Shown one piece after another: positions 1 through 7,640 of a stretch of 56,413 nt of DNA. The stretch covers positions 1 through 56,413 of the forward strand of contig NZ_JAHTKP010000048.1 of assembly GCF_019192735.1 (NCBI RefSeq). The letters are read 5' to 3'. The position numbers and the translations under genes were made by a program. This DNA is from Kitasatospora aureofaciens. GTDB lineage: Bacteria > Actinomycetota > Actinomycetes > Streptomycetales > Streptomycetaceae. The notes below the pieces were generated by a model. That model worked only from the letters and a program-made list of their open reading frames with translations, ran no database searches and was not told the DNA's origin. Each line of letters starts with the position of its first letter. The stretch's first letter is position 1.

Positions 1-48
1 CGGCTCGATGAACTCCCACTCCGCATCAGTCAGTTGCGCTCGCGTCAC
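1..48 (-). CDS. IS5-type transposase, N-terminal 16 codons (partial)
   Basis: Starting at GTG (48 to 46) the minus strand reads VTRAQLTDAEWEFIEP and runs off the window edge. The LTDAEWEFIEP opening is typical of IS5-family transposases of Streptomyces. Only the start is visible, so completeness cannot be judged. The stretch from 49 to about 122 would be the non-coding end of this element; it ends right where the IS630 element begins. Confidence 0.75.
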   Translation of the reverse strand, partial: MTRAQLTDAEWEFIEP

Positions 49-123
49 GCGACATGGTCTACCCGATCAGGCCTCGCCATGAGGGCGAATCCCACAGATT
101 GATCACGACCAAATACGCTCCCT
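49..123 (-). mobile_element. Outer end of the IS5-type element
   Basis: Non-coding leader of the IS5-type transposase. Read inward from 122 the minus strand starts GGGAGCGTATTTGGTCG, which looks like a terminal repeat, but the partner end is outside the window. It abuts the IS630 end at 124. Confidence 0.45.
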
Positions 124-1363
124 AGTGGTCGGCTCTGGAAGTCCTTCGGGGGTTGATCAGGCTGCCAGGGCGACGGAGGATTCTTCTTGTCGGTCGGTGG
201 GTGTGTGTCGGTCGAGCCGGGCCAGCAGATCGTCCAGGTCGGAGGTGGTGAACCTCCACTGGAACGGCTGTGCCGTGGCGTTGTAGCGGTCTTCGAACGC
301 TCGGAGCCGGTCCTGGACCTGAGTCAGGTCCGTGAAGTCGTTGGGTCGGACGACCTTGCGCTGGACGATGGAGAAGAAGATCTCGATCTGGTTCGTCCAG
401 GAGGCGTGGACGGGGGTGTGGACCATGACGGCGTTCGGAAACCTGCTGGCCAGGCGGTCGATGGCCCGCCGGCCGCGGTGGGAGGAGCCGTTGTCGACGA
501 CCCAGAAGACGCGTTTCGCGCCGGCGTAGGGCTCCTGGGTCATGACCTGCTCGACCAGGTTCATGAAGGGGACGATGCCGGTCTTCGGCTCGCAGCGGCC
601 GAACACCTTCGCGCGTCGGATGTCGTAGGCGGCGAGGTAGGCCAGCGCGCCGCCGCGGCCGTACTCGTGGTTGACGCGCATCACTCGGGCCTGGCCCGGG
701 GCCAGGGTCGGATGGCAGCGGCAGCGGGCCTGAACGGAGGTCTTCTCGTCGCTGGAGACGACGTACTCGCCCTCGCCCAGCGGGACGCCCTCGAACGTGC
801 GGGCGTAGAGGTCCAGGACACGCTGGGCCTTGGCGCGGAAGTCCGGGTCGCGGATGAAGATCCAGGACCGGTACTGCCAGGGCTTGAGCGCGTCCTCGCG
901 CAACCAGCGGCGCACCGTGGACGCGGAGACACTGTCGGTGATCCCGCGCGCGGTCAGCTCGGCGGCCAGCTCCGGGCACGACCAGCGCGACAGCGGTATG
1001 CCGCTCTCGGCGGGTAACTGGCAGGCCAGCGCCTTGGCCTCGGCGACCTGCACGGGGGTGAAACGGGCGGGGCGCCCGGAGCGCTTGCGGTCGGTCAGGA
1101 CCGGCAGCCCGCCGTGGGCGAACCGGCCCCGCCAGGTACGAACCGTGTCCAGGTGCAGACCCGTCTCGCGGGCGATCCGCGCGTTGGAGCGCCCCCGCGC
1201 CGCGTGCAGGACGACCTGCGCGCGTACCCGCAGCCGGTACTCGGTCTTGTGCCCGTAGGCCATCTTCTTCAACCGCTCGCGCTCGGCGGCAGTCAGCAGC
1301 ACGGGGCGGGCGCAGGGTATGCGCATGGCAGGAGGAACGGCCGATCTCGCGAAGTGGATCACT
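124..1363 (-). mobile_element. IS630-family insertion sequence, about 1.24 kb
   Basis: The element carries one transposase read leftwards. The left end begins AGTGGTCGGCTCTGG at 124. The right end, read inward from 1363, begins AGTGATCCACTTCGCG, so the ends share only AGTG(G/A)TC; the right boundary is therefore tentative. No clear TA target duplication is visible. An identical inverted copy of the left 35 bp occurs at 3071-3105. Confidence 0.6.
157..1326 (-). CDS. IS630-family transposase (DDE)
   Basis: A 389-aa transposase. The N-terminal third is a helix-turn-helix (RSNARIARETGLHLDTVRTW) followed by a second winged helix. The DDE core is visible as SSDEKTSV (first Asp), VVDNGSSH (second Asp) and NQIEIFFS (Glu), the usual IS630/Tc1-mariner order. 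Length is normal for the family and the frame is intact, so the element may still be active. I placed the start at the ATG at 1326. The in-frame ATG at 1362 would overlap the inferred IS end and is less likely. Confidence 0.85.
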   Translation of the reverse strand: MRIPCARPVLLTAAERERLKKMAYGHKTEYRLRVRAQVVLHAARGRSNARIARETGLHLDTVRTWRGRFAHGGLPVLTDRKRSGRPARFTPVQVAEAKALACQLPAESGIPLSRWSCPELAAELTARGITDSVSASTVRRWLREDALKPWQYRSWIFIRDPDFRAKAQRVLDLYARTFEGVPLGEGEYVVSSDEKTSVQARCRCHPTLAPGQARVMRVNHEYGRGGALAYLAAYDIRRAKVFGRCEPKTGIVPFMNLVEQVMTQEPYAGAKRVFWVVDNGSSHRGRRAIDRLASRFPNAVMVHTPVHASWTNQIEIFFSIVQRKVVRPNDFTDLTQVQDRLRAFEDRYNATAQPFQWRFTTSDLDDLLARLDRHTPTDRQEESSVALAA

Positions 1364-1365
1364 GA

Positions 1366-1638
1366 CGATTAGATCAAGGGAACCATCTCCGCCCCGGGCA
1401 ACTCGACAGCCCTCACTTTGAGAACCCCAATCCCGGCCCTGACCCTGCCTTTTGGGCACGCTTCACCTACAACGGAGCCGAGCCAGCCGGAGAGGTCACG
1501 CTCAACGCCGTGGTCTTCCGCACCAGTGGCGAGAATCTGACCATCCCCGGCATCTGGATCGACACGCTCAGCCGGATCAGCGAACCGATTCTGCTCGGCT
1601 TCGCCGCCGTCGCCGCTCGTGGCCGAGTCAAACGCTAA
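1366..1638 (+). pseudogene. 3' fragment of an unrecognised gene cut at the IS630 end
   Basis: The plus strand is open from 1366 to a TAA at 1636-1638 with good coding character: FWARFTYNG, GEVTLNAVVF, ENLTIPGIWIDTL, ILLGFAAVAA, ending GRVKR. There is no start codon with an RBS, and the frame closes with a TGA at 1363-1365, exactly at the IS630 boundary. It therefore looks like the C-terminal 90 residues of a gene whose front was lost. The ending (hydrophobic stretch plus basic tail) suggests a membrane anchor, but I cannot name the family. Confidence 0.45.
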
Positions 1639-1732
1639 ACACACTCACTGCGGGTTCAACATCGGAGGCATCGTGCCACGTTGTGGCCTCCGCGTACAGC
1701 AAGGGTGCGCGGAGGCCGACGGTGGTTCAGCT

Positions 1733-2812
1733 CTATTGGACGAGCTCGTAGATCGTCGGTGAGGCGCTGGCTGCGAACCCGCCTGCACCCAGGTAGGCGG
1801 CCTGGATCAGGTGAAGACCGACGTCCAGGGTGGAGGTCGTGAACACCGCGTGCCCGGTGCTGTCGAGCGGGACGACGGCGATGAGCTGTGACCTGTCCAT
1901 GAACACCACGAGGCCGTTGGGGATGGCCGTACCGGAACCGGCCGCCACTGCGGCGGTGAAGGTGACCGGCTGGAACAGCGGCGTGGGGTTGGCTGAGGTG
2001 GTCAGGCCGGTGGTGGTGGTGACGGGCGCTTGGTCGCAGGTCGCGCGGGTGATCGTGTCACTGTCCAGCGTGACCGCAGCGTTGCGGGCCAGCGTCCGGC
2101 CCTCCACGGTCACCCCAGTTGTCACGGTGATCGAGGTGAGCGCCAGGACGTTTCCCCGGAGGGTGGAGTTGGTTCCGAGCGTCGCGGAGCTACCGACCTG
2201 CCAGAAGACGTTGCAGGCCCGCGCGCCGTTGACGAGGTTCACGCTGCTCGCGGACGCTGTGGTGAGGGTGGATGCCGCCTTGAAGATGAAGACGGCGTTC
2301 GGGTCGCCCTGAGCGTCGAGGGTCAACTGTCCGGTGATTCCGAACGTGCCGGCGGGCGAGTCGTACACGCCGGGGGTCTTGGTGGTTCCGCCGAGTTCCA
2401 CCGGGACGGTGGCCGTGGTCGGGCGCCCCGCCGCGTCGTTGTACGCGGCGGTCAGGTCGTTCTTGGCCTGCAGTGCGACGGCGTCGGCCACGTGCTGGGT
2501 GCCGTTCACCTGCCCGGGGGGAAAGCCGGTCACCGATGTACCCGGGCTCAGTCCGAGGTCGCCGTTGATCGTGGTGGGACCGGTGTTGGTGACCGTCGTC
2601 GCAGCGAGGACCGCGAAGTTTCCGGCGGTGCCCAGCGATACCGGCGTCGTCGCCGCTCTTGTGCTCGCTCTCGGTGGCGTGGCGGCGCTCGCGCTCAATG
2701 GCGCGGCTAGACCGATCAGGGCAGTCGTCGTACAGATGAGGGTCAGGGCCGGGGCCAACCGGGATCGGGCGGCAATTCTCCGGAGGGCGCCCGTGAGGCC
2801 AGTGGTCATCAT
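1733..2812 (-). CDS. Secreted ice-binding-type (DUF3494) protein with C-terminal Ig-like domain
   Basis: A 359-aa protein with a long Sec signal peptide (basic RRIAARSR, hydrophobic core, ASA-ATPP cleavage near residue 44). Residues about 57-255 match the ice-binding/DUF3494 beta-solenoid: the opening LGTAGNFAVLAATTVTNTG, the INGDLGLSPGTSV repeat, GVYDSPAGTF, NAVFIFKAASTL and VFWQVGSSATLGTNS are hallmarks. Residues about 262-359 form a bacterial Ig-like domain (PVTFTAAV...GTAIPNGLVVFMD). In actinomycetes such proteins are extracellular; ice binding is known for some members, while an adhesive role is possible for others. The start is the first of two ATGs with GGAG upstream. It sits between two inverted IS630 ends. 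Confidence 0.85.
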   Translation of the reverse strand: MMTTGLTGALRRIAARSRLAPALTLICTTTALIGLAAPLSASAATPPRASTRAATTPVSLGTAGNFAVLAATTVTNTGPTTINGDLGLSPGTSVTGFPPGQVNGTQHVADAVALQAKNDLTAAYNDAAGRPTTATVPVELGGTTKTPGVYDSPAGTFGITGQLTLDAQGDPNAVFIFKAASTLTTASASSVNLVNGARACNVFWQVGSSATLGTNSTLRGNVLALTSITVTTGVTVEGRTLARNAAVTLDSDTITRATCDQAPVTTTTGLTTSANPTPLFQPVTFTAAVAAGSGTAIPNGLVVFMDRSQLIAVVPLDSTGHAVFTTSTLDVGLHLIQAAYLGAGGFAASASPTIYELVQ

Positions 2813-2935
2813 TGAGACTCCAATTCGTCGAGGCCTACCGTCAAGCGAGCCTTTCGACAGTCACAGTCCCACACAATTCAGGCATGTCGTCTTATAGCGC
2901 GCGCAAATATTCATTGTGGCCAGAGGTAACCCAGC

Positions 2936-3043
2936 GGCGACCGCTACGAGGACTCCCTGCTACCCACCGGCGCCTTCGCCGGCACCCCCGAGGACGCCCT
3001 CGACAGCGCCTGCCACCTCCGCCTCGCCACCCCAGAGCTCTGA
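2936..3043 (+). pseudogene. C-terminal scrap of an unrecognised gene
   Basis: The plus strand reads GDRYEDSLLPTGAF then AGTPEDALDSACHLRL and ends ATPEL-TGA at 3041-3043. There is no start, and the coding look vanishes to the left. It ends 28 bp before an IS630 terminal repeat and is most likely a leftover of a gene destroyed by transposition. Confidence 0.35.
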
Positions 3044-3070
3044 CGATCCGACACATACAACCGGCCCCCA

Positions 3071-3105
3071 GATCAACCCCCGAAGGACTTCCAGAGCCGA
3101 CCACT
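3071..3105 (+). repeat. Inverted copy of the IS630 left end (35 bp)
   Basis: This is the exact reverse complement of 124-158, covering the terminal repeat and the last codon area of the transposase. No transposase lies to its left, so it is either the relic of a second, deleted copy or one arm of a larger unit bounded by inverted IS ends. Confidence 0.9.
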
Positions 3106-3335
3106 TAGCTGGTGACGCCCCTTCAGGGGGCCGGGCCGGTATACGCCAGAATCCTGACGCCAGGGTCAGCCTCCAACACCGTGGCCTGGGCAGGTGATCC
3201 GATAGCGCTGCCGTGGGAACGGGGTTTTTGACGGTTCTTGTGAGCCATCGCCGCATTTCAGAGGGACATCCGCGCTGTTCTGCCAGTGGTGAACCCCGGC
3301 CCGACCGGGCTCGACGATCACTAAAGTCCAGTCTC
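3106..3335. other. Intergenic region before the dienelactone-hydrolase-like gene
   Basis: With the two scraps on its left, the stretch 2813-3335 has no intact gene. From 3106 on I see only a small CCCC-ttca-GGGG hairpin (about 3118-3130) and a short T-run (GGGTTTTTGACGG near 3224), possibly the end of a transcript from the left. No convincing promoter. Confidence 0.4.
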
Positions 3336-4091
3336 ATGACGACGATTACAACGCGCACGGTCGAGTACCCGGCCGACGGTCTGACGATGATCGGGCACCT
3401 CGCACTCCCGGCCGGCGTCGACCGCCGGCCCGCGGTGCTGCTCGGGCCAGAGGGCATGGGTCTCAGCGACGTCGAGCGCCGCCGGGCCGATGCTCTCGCC
3501 GAGCTGGGATACGTAGCGCTGGCCTTCGACCTTCACGGCGGGCGCTATTTGGGTGACCCCGAGGAGATGCTGGCCCGTTGCATGCCGCTGCTCGCCAACC
3601 CCGACCGGATGCGGGGCATCGGTCATGCGGCGCTCGACGTGTTGCGCGCCGAACCGCGGACCGACCCCGACCGGATCGCCGCCATCGGCTACGGCACCGG
3701 GGGCGCCGTCGGGCTGGAACTCGGGCGCGACGGCGTCGACCTGCGGGCGATCGGGACAGTCAACGCACTGACCACGGGCCGACCGGGCGAGGCGGCGCGC
3801 ATTCGCTGCCCGGTGTGGGCCGGTGTCGGGTCGGAAGACCCCATCATGCCGCCCGCGCAACGGGGCGCGTTCACCGCCGAGATGCAGGCCGCGGGCGTCG
3901 ACTGGCGCCTCGTGGTCTACGGCGGCGCCTTGCACGCCTTCCACCACCCGCCGGTCGACCACCCCGTGGTCCCCGGCGTCGGCTACCACCCACGGCACGC
4001 GCAGCGAGCCTGGCGCGACGTCGTCGACCTGCTCTCCGAGTGCCTGCCTGTGACGGAGGATCTGGTCAGTCCAAGCTCGGCCACCCGCTGA
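3336..4091 (+). CDS. Dienelactone-hydrolase-family protein lacking the usual nucleophile
   Basis: A 251-aa alpha/beta-hydrolase fold protein. The DLH layout is clear: LLGPEGMGLSDVERRRADAL, LGYVALAFDLHGG, the nucleophile elbow at residues 118-123, the acid at Asp168 (VGSEDPIMPP) and His200 (GGALHAFHHP). The elbow reads GYGTGG, where family members normally have GYCxGG or GxSxG, so the position that should be Cys or Ser is Gly120. Either the protein does not hydrolyse esters or it uses another residue. I chose the ATG at 3336 because conserved sequence begins there. Upstream in-frame codons run into non-coding DNA. Confidence 0.8.
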   Translation: MTTITTRTVEYPADGLTMIGHLALPAGVDRRPAVLLGPEGMGLSDVERRRADALAELGYVALAFDLHGGRYLGDPEEMLARCMPLLANPDRMRGIGHAALDVLRAEPRTDPDRIAAIGYGTGGAVGLELGRDGVDLRAIGTVNALTTGRPGEAARIRCPVWAGVGSEDPIMPPAQRGAFTAEMQAAGVDWRLVVYGGALHAFHHPPVDHPVVPGVGYHPRHAQRAWRDVVDLLSECLPVTEDLVSPSSATR

Positions 4092-4340
4092 CCAGCGCTT
4101 ACCGGTCACTACGGCACATTTCTGGCGTGTTCCGGTCCCGTCCCTTCCTTCAATGCCGCAGGACGCCGACGACGCGCTCTCTGCCCAAGATCGGGGCCTC
4201 CACGCAACCTTCGGGGTGACGGGGGGGTGCCGACCCACTTGGCGGAGCTCGGGAACGTCGCAAGCCCGCAGATGAGTCGCCGCCATGATCAGTTCAACGA
4301 CGGAAGGCATCCTCGGTTCCGCCGACAGGTCAGACATCGG
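4092..4340. other. Region without a supported gene
   Basis: Between the hydrolase and the repeat array. The minus strand from the ATG at 4337 reads MSDLSAEPRMPSVVEL and stays open for about 60 plausible residues (AATHLRACDVPELRQVG), then runs antisense to the hydrolase with no sensible end. It may be the N-terminal relic of a gene, but I would not call it. Confidence 0.3.
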
Positions 4341-4453
4341 TGTTTCATAGGTGGTCGCTCATGAAACACCCGGCCGGGCGGTCGTCCACCTGCGGCGATC
4401 ATGTTTCATGAGTTGTTGCAAACAACTGGACATCTGAAACACCCTCATGAAAC
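4341..4453. promoter_or_regulatory. TGTTTCAT repeat array with a 17-bp palindrome (res-like or operator)
   Basis: Five copies of TGTTTCAT or its complement lie just before the recombinase: 4341-4348 and 4361-4368 form a perfect inverted pair 12 bp apart, then 4402-4409, 4435-4441 (TGAAACA, 7 of 8) and 4447-4452 (ATGAAACA core overlapping the start codon). Between them is the perfect palindrome AGTTGTTGCAAACAACT (4411-4427). Several dyad subsites beside a resolvase gene is the classical arrangement of a res site, which also serves as the gene's operator. The function is inferred. Confidence 0.65.
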
Positions 4454-5319
4454 AGTCCGGGGTCGTGAGCGACGACTTCAAGCGTGTGGAATCGCACGAC
4501 TGCCCGATGTCCACCTGCGCCGCCCCGGCGGGCTCCCCGTGCCGGACCGGGAAGGGCAGGGTGGCGATCCAGTACCACACCGCCCGCTTCCGCCTCGTGC
4601 CCCAACTCGCCAAGGCCCTGAGCGTGCCGACTCCCGCCGTACGCAAGCCGGGCTCGGCGTGGACCGAACTACCCCGGCCCGTGCGCGCCGGCGCCGAACC
4701 GGTCGAACACGTCCGCCTCGGCTACGCCCGCGCCTCGACCGCCCGGCAGTCCCTGGACGCACAGCTTGACTCGCTCGGCGAGGCCGGGGTCACCCGGGTC
4801 TTCTCGGAGAAGATCTCCACCCGCGCCACCAAGCGCCCCGAGCTGGAGGCCGCCGTGAAGCTCGCCGGGGAGATCCGCTCCTCCGGTGTCGCCGTCACCC
4901 TCGTCGTGCACGAGCACAAGCGGCTCGGCCGCGGCATCGAACTCGCCATGCTCGCCGAGGAGCTGAAGGCGAGCGACGTCGGCCTGGAGTTCCTCACCGG
5001 AGAACTGAAGGGCTCACACGACCCGTCGGGCATCGTGTTCACCGTGCTCGCGGCCATGTCCGGCATGGAGCGCGAGTACATCCGCGACCGCACCCTCGAA
5101 GGCCACGAGTCCGCGCGGAAGCGTGGCAAGACCATCGGCGGCGCCGGGGTCACCGACGACGACATGCTGTCCATGGCGCTGCACCTGCGCGACCAGGAGA
5201 TGAGCCTGCGCGACATCGCCAAGCGCCTCGTCATCACCACCGGCGCGAAGAAGGGGCAGCACCCCTCGCCCGCCACCGTCATGAGGATGCTGCGCGAGCA
5301 TGACGAGCAGACGACCTAA
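4447..5319 (+). CDS. Serine recombinase (resolvase family) with N-terminal zinc-finger-like module
   Basis: A 290-aa protein. Residues 17-50 contain C19, C24, C32 and H44 (CPMSTC, GSPC, QYHTARF), a probable zinc-binding DNA contact module found on some Streptomyces plasmid recombinases. Residues 90-225 are the resolvase catalytic domain: LGYARASTARQSLDAQ with catalytic Ser97 and Arg95, and the helix E region MSGMEREYIRDRT. A C-terminal helix-turn-helix (EMSLRDIAKRL) follows. Serine recombinases cut and rejoin DNA through a Ser-DNA link; resolvases act on paired res sites. The start codon overlaps the last TGTTTCAT-type repeat, suggesting autoregulation. Confidence 0.85.
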   Translation: MKQSGVVSDDFKRVESHDCPMSTCAAPAGSPCRTGKGRVAIQYHTARFRLVPQLAKALSVPTPAVRKPGSAWTELPRPVRAGAEPVEHVRLGYARASTARQSLDAQLDSLGEAGVTRVFSEKISTRATKRPELEAAVKLAGEIRSSGVAVTLVVHEHKRLGRGIELAMLAEELKASDVGLEFLTGELKGSHDPSGIVFTVLAAMSGMEREYIRDRTLEGHESARKRGKTIGGAGVTDDDMLSMALHLRDQEMSLRDIAKRLVITTGAKKGQHPSPATVMRMLREHDEQTT

Positions 5320-5341
5320 ACGCTCAAGATCATGTCGTTGC

Positions 5342-5536
5342 CCCTTTGACGCGTATCTCGGTCACACCCCTCGCAGGCAGCCATCGACCTTCCCGCTGCG
5401 GGGCGGCCGGGTGGTGCTGCGTCTGCGAGTCCGAAGGTTCGCCTGCGATGACGCATCGTGCGTACGACGGACCTTCGTTGAGCAGGTTCCGGGGCTGACA
5501 CGTCGGCACGGCCGACGCTCGGAGACGGAGGGGCTT
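5342..5536 (+). pseudogene. ISL3-family transposase fragment (zinc-ribbon part)
   Basis: The plus strand reads PLRGGRVVLRLRVRRFACDD, then ASCVRRTFVEQVPGLTRRHG. This is the N-terminal zinc-binding region of ISL3 transposases (VRRFxCD..C.R.TF.EQ.PGL). No start, no catalytic domain. The frame fuses directly into the antisense of the next gene. A pure relic. Confidence 0.65.
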
Positions 5537-6441
5537 CAGTCAGTGAACACGCCAGGGTTCTTACGGACGAAATCGGCCACCCCTGAAGGAGGCCGCCCGG
5601 TGACCTGCTCCACCCCGTCCGCCTTGCGGTCGTATCGGTTCTCCGCATGAAGGCGAGCCATGGTGGAGATGTGCTGGAAGACGTGGTCCGGCAGCTCCAG
5701 CGGCCTGAGATCGTCGTCGATCCATTCCTGCAGTGGGACGTCGGTGTAACCGACCGGTCGGCCCAGGGCTGCGGAGACCTCCTCTGCCATGGCGGCGATG
5801 TCCTCCGAGCGGGGGCCGGTCAGCTCATGGATCCGGCCGATGTGCGGGGCCGGATCGGCCAGGATCTCCTCAACGACCGAGGCGACGTCGCCGGCCGCTA
5901 CAGGGGAGGTTTTCGCCCGGCCGAAGGGCAGTCTGATGCTTCCGTACTTCGCGATCGAGGAGAAGCCGACACGGAACAGCGGGTTCTCCATGAACACGGT
6001 GGGCCTGATCTGGACGACGGGCAGGCCTGACCAGTCGAGGACCTGCTCGACCAGCCACTGCTGCCGCTGCTGCACAGACTCGGAGGTGCCCGTGAGGTCC
6101 ATCTCGGAGACAGTCAGCTGCGACATGTTCACGAACGCTTCCAGGCGTCCGTATGCATGCGCGACGGCCGCCACCGTCACGGCAGCCTCCAGATACTGCG
6201 CCGACACGCCCATGCCGAAGTACATACGGCCACAGCCGGCCAGGGCGTCGGCGACGTCGCCCGCGCGCGTCAGGTCTCCGACGACGACTTCGGCGCCGGT
6301 CGCGCGCAGCGCTTCCGCCCGCTCGTCATCACGACGCACCATGGCCCGGACAGGCAGGCCCCGTTGCCGAAGGCCTTCGACCACGGATCGTCCGACGGCG
6401 CCGACGCTGCCCGCCGCGCCCGTCACCAGAATGGGCAGCAT
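5536..6441 (-). CDS. NmrA-like NAD(P)-binding oxidoreductase
   Basis: About 301 aa. It starts with the Rossmann motif LPILVTGAAGSVGAVG (residues 2-17), followed by MVRRDDERAEAL and VVVGDL, as in atypical short-chain dehydrogenases of the NmrA/quinone-reductase-2 type. The later parts, NMSQLTVSEMD, QIRPTVFMEN and HELTGPRSEDIAAMA, fit the same group. The YxxxK catalytic pair of classical SDRs is not evident, so it may act as an NAD(P) sensor or a quinone reductase. I prefer the ATG at 6441, with GGAAG 7-11 nt upstream; an ATG at 6465 is in frame but has no RBS. Confidence 0.75.
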   Translation of the reverse strand: MLPILVTGAAGSVGAVGRSVVEGLRQRGLPVRAMVRRDDERAEALRATGAEVVVGDLTRAGDVADALAGCGRMYFGMGVSAQYLEAAVTVAAVAHAYGRLEAFVNMSQLTVSEMDLTGTSESVQQRQQWLVEQVLDWSGLPVVQIRPTVFMENPLFRVGFSSIAKYGSIRLPFGRAKTSPVAAGDVASVVEEILADPAPHIGRIHELTGPRSEDIAAMAEEVSAALGRPVGYTDVPLQEWIDDDLRPLELPDHVFQHISTMARLHAENRYDRKADGVEQVTGRPPSGVADFVRKNPGVFTD

Positions 6442-6465
6442 GCTCGCTTCCGGGGTGCGGTCCAT

Positions 6466-6788
6466 AGGGGCAGCCTGCGGTGAGCACAGCCAGGGCGCAA
6501 CCGGAGCCCGACGAGCCGCCGGCGCAGGATACGGCAGGGGTTGCTCGGCCGCCCACGACACGCTCTGCGATCGCGTCGCCGGCAGCTTCTCTGTCAAGTT
6601 CAGCGTGTTGAACTCAATGCCTTCTCTGCACTTGTCAAGCGAGCGGCTGTGAATCCGTTGGGTCTTGCTGGCTGAGCGTGACCGCCTTCGCGGCGGGCCC
6701 CGGAGCCTCCGCAAAACCCGTTTGGCGGACCACGACGACCGCTGTTAACCTCCCGGAGGCCGTGCGAGAGAACGAGGAGGTGGTACCC
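6466..6788. other. Intergenic region between divergent genes
   Basis: About 320 bp separating the NmrA-like gene (minus) from the hydrolase (plus), with lower G+C around 6590-6650. Presumably it carries both promoters, but I cannot fix -35/-10 boxes. A strong RBS at the right side (GAGGAGG near 6774) serves the short reading frame that follows. Confidence 0.4.
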
Positions 6789-6842
6789 GTGAATGCAGTA
6801 TCGACATGGGTGCTCCCCTCCGGGGTCACGGTCGGGCGATAG
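6789..6842 (+). CDS. Possible 17-aa leader peptide upstream of the hydrolase
   Basis: A GTG at 6789 preceded by GAGGAGGTGGTACCC opens a reading frame VNAVSTWVLPSGVTVGR ending TAG at 6840. The RBS is stronger than that of the hydrolase gene 45 bp downstream. A short frame with a strong RBS just ahead of a gene suggests a leader or attenuator-type uORF. There is no run of one amino acid to hint at the signal. This could be chance. Confidence 0.4.
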   Translation: MNAVSTWVLPSGVTVGR

Positions 6843-6887
6843 GTCGTCCGGGAGCGCCGTTCAAGAGCACTCCCGAAAGGCACGACC

Positions 6888-7610
6888 ATGCAATTCACTT
6901 CCGAACAGCGCCTCGACGACGGCGTCCTCGAACGCGAATTCACCCTCGGCGAGATCCCCGGCATCCTGTGGACGTCCGGATCCGCACCGGCCCCGCTGAT
7001 CCTGATTGGCCACAACGGCGGCTTGCACAAGCGGGAATCGCGGCTGGTGGCCCGGGCCCGGCACTCTGCGGCGGAGTACGGCTACGCGGTGGCCGCCATC
7101 GACCACCCCGGGCACGGCGACCGGCCCCGTTCGGCCGTCGACGAGCAGGCTCGCGCCGACCTCCGCCGGGCGATGGCGGCCGGCGAGCCGGTCGACGAGA
7201 TCTTCGAGTCCTTCATCGGCCCGCTGGTCGAAAAGGCGGTCCCGGAATGGCGGACCACCCTGGACGCCCTTCTTTCGCTGCCCGAGATCGGTGGCCCGGT
7301 CGGGTACTCGGGGATGACCGCCATCGGCATTCGGCTGGCGGTGGTCGAACCGCGCATCGCGGCCGCCGGTTTCTTCGCCGGGGGTTTCGTGCCCCGCGCC
7401 CAGCGCGAGGAGGCCCGGCAGGTCACCATTCCGCTGCAGGTCCTGCTGCAGTGGGACGACGAAGGGAACGACCGGCAGCTGGCCCTGGACCTGTTCGACG
7501 CCTTCGGCACCAAGGAGAAGACGCTGCACGCCAATATGGGCGGGCACGCCGGCACCCCGTGGTTCGAGGTGGACGACGGGGACCGGTTCTTCGCCCGGCA
7601 CCTGAAGTGA
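6888..7610 (+). CDS. Alpha/beta hydrolase
   Basis: A 240-aa hydrolase. It has an oxyanion-type start LILIGHNGG (37-45), AIDHPGHGDRP (70-80), the nucleophile elbow GYSGMT with Ser141, a likely acid in QWDDEGND (Asp190/191) and His220 in the GGHAGTPWF stretch. The tail RFFARHL is shared with a broken relative at 54846-55095. The substrate is unknown; the family includes esterases and dipeptidyl-type hydrolases. It reads from an ATG with AAAGG 8 nt upstream. Confidence 0.8.
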   Translation: MQFTSEQRLDDGVLEREFTLGEIPGILWTSGSAPAPLILIGHNGGLHKRESRLVARARHSAAEYGYAVAAIDHPGHGDRPRSAVDEQARADLRRAMAAGEPVDEIFESFIGPLVEKAVPEWRTTLDALLSLPEIGGPVGYSGMTAIGIRLAVVEPRIAAAGFFAGGFVPRAQREEARQVTIPLQVLLQWDDEGNDRQLALDLFDAFGTKEKTLHANMGGHAGTPWFEVDDGDRFFARHLK

Positions 7611-7640
7611 GGCCGGGCCGTCAGGCCGGCAGCAGACGCT

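Noticed and set aside
187..1258. Long plus-strand frames over the first IS630
   Set aside because: They lie antisense to a transposase with complete DDE motifs; high GC leaves opposite frames open.
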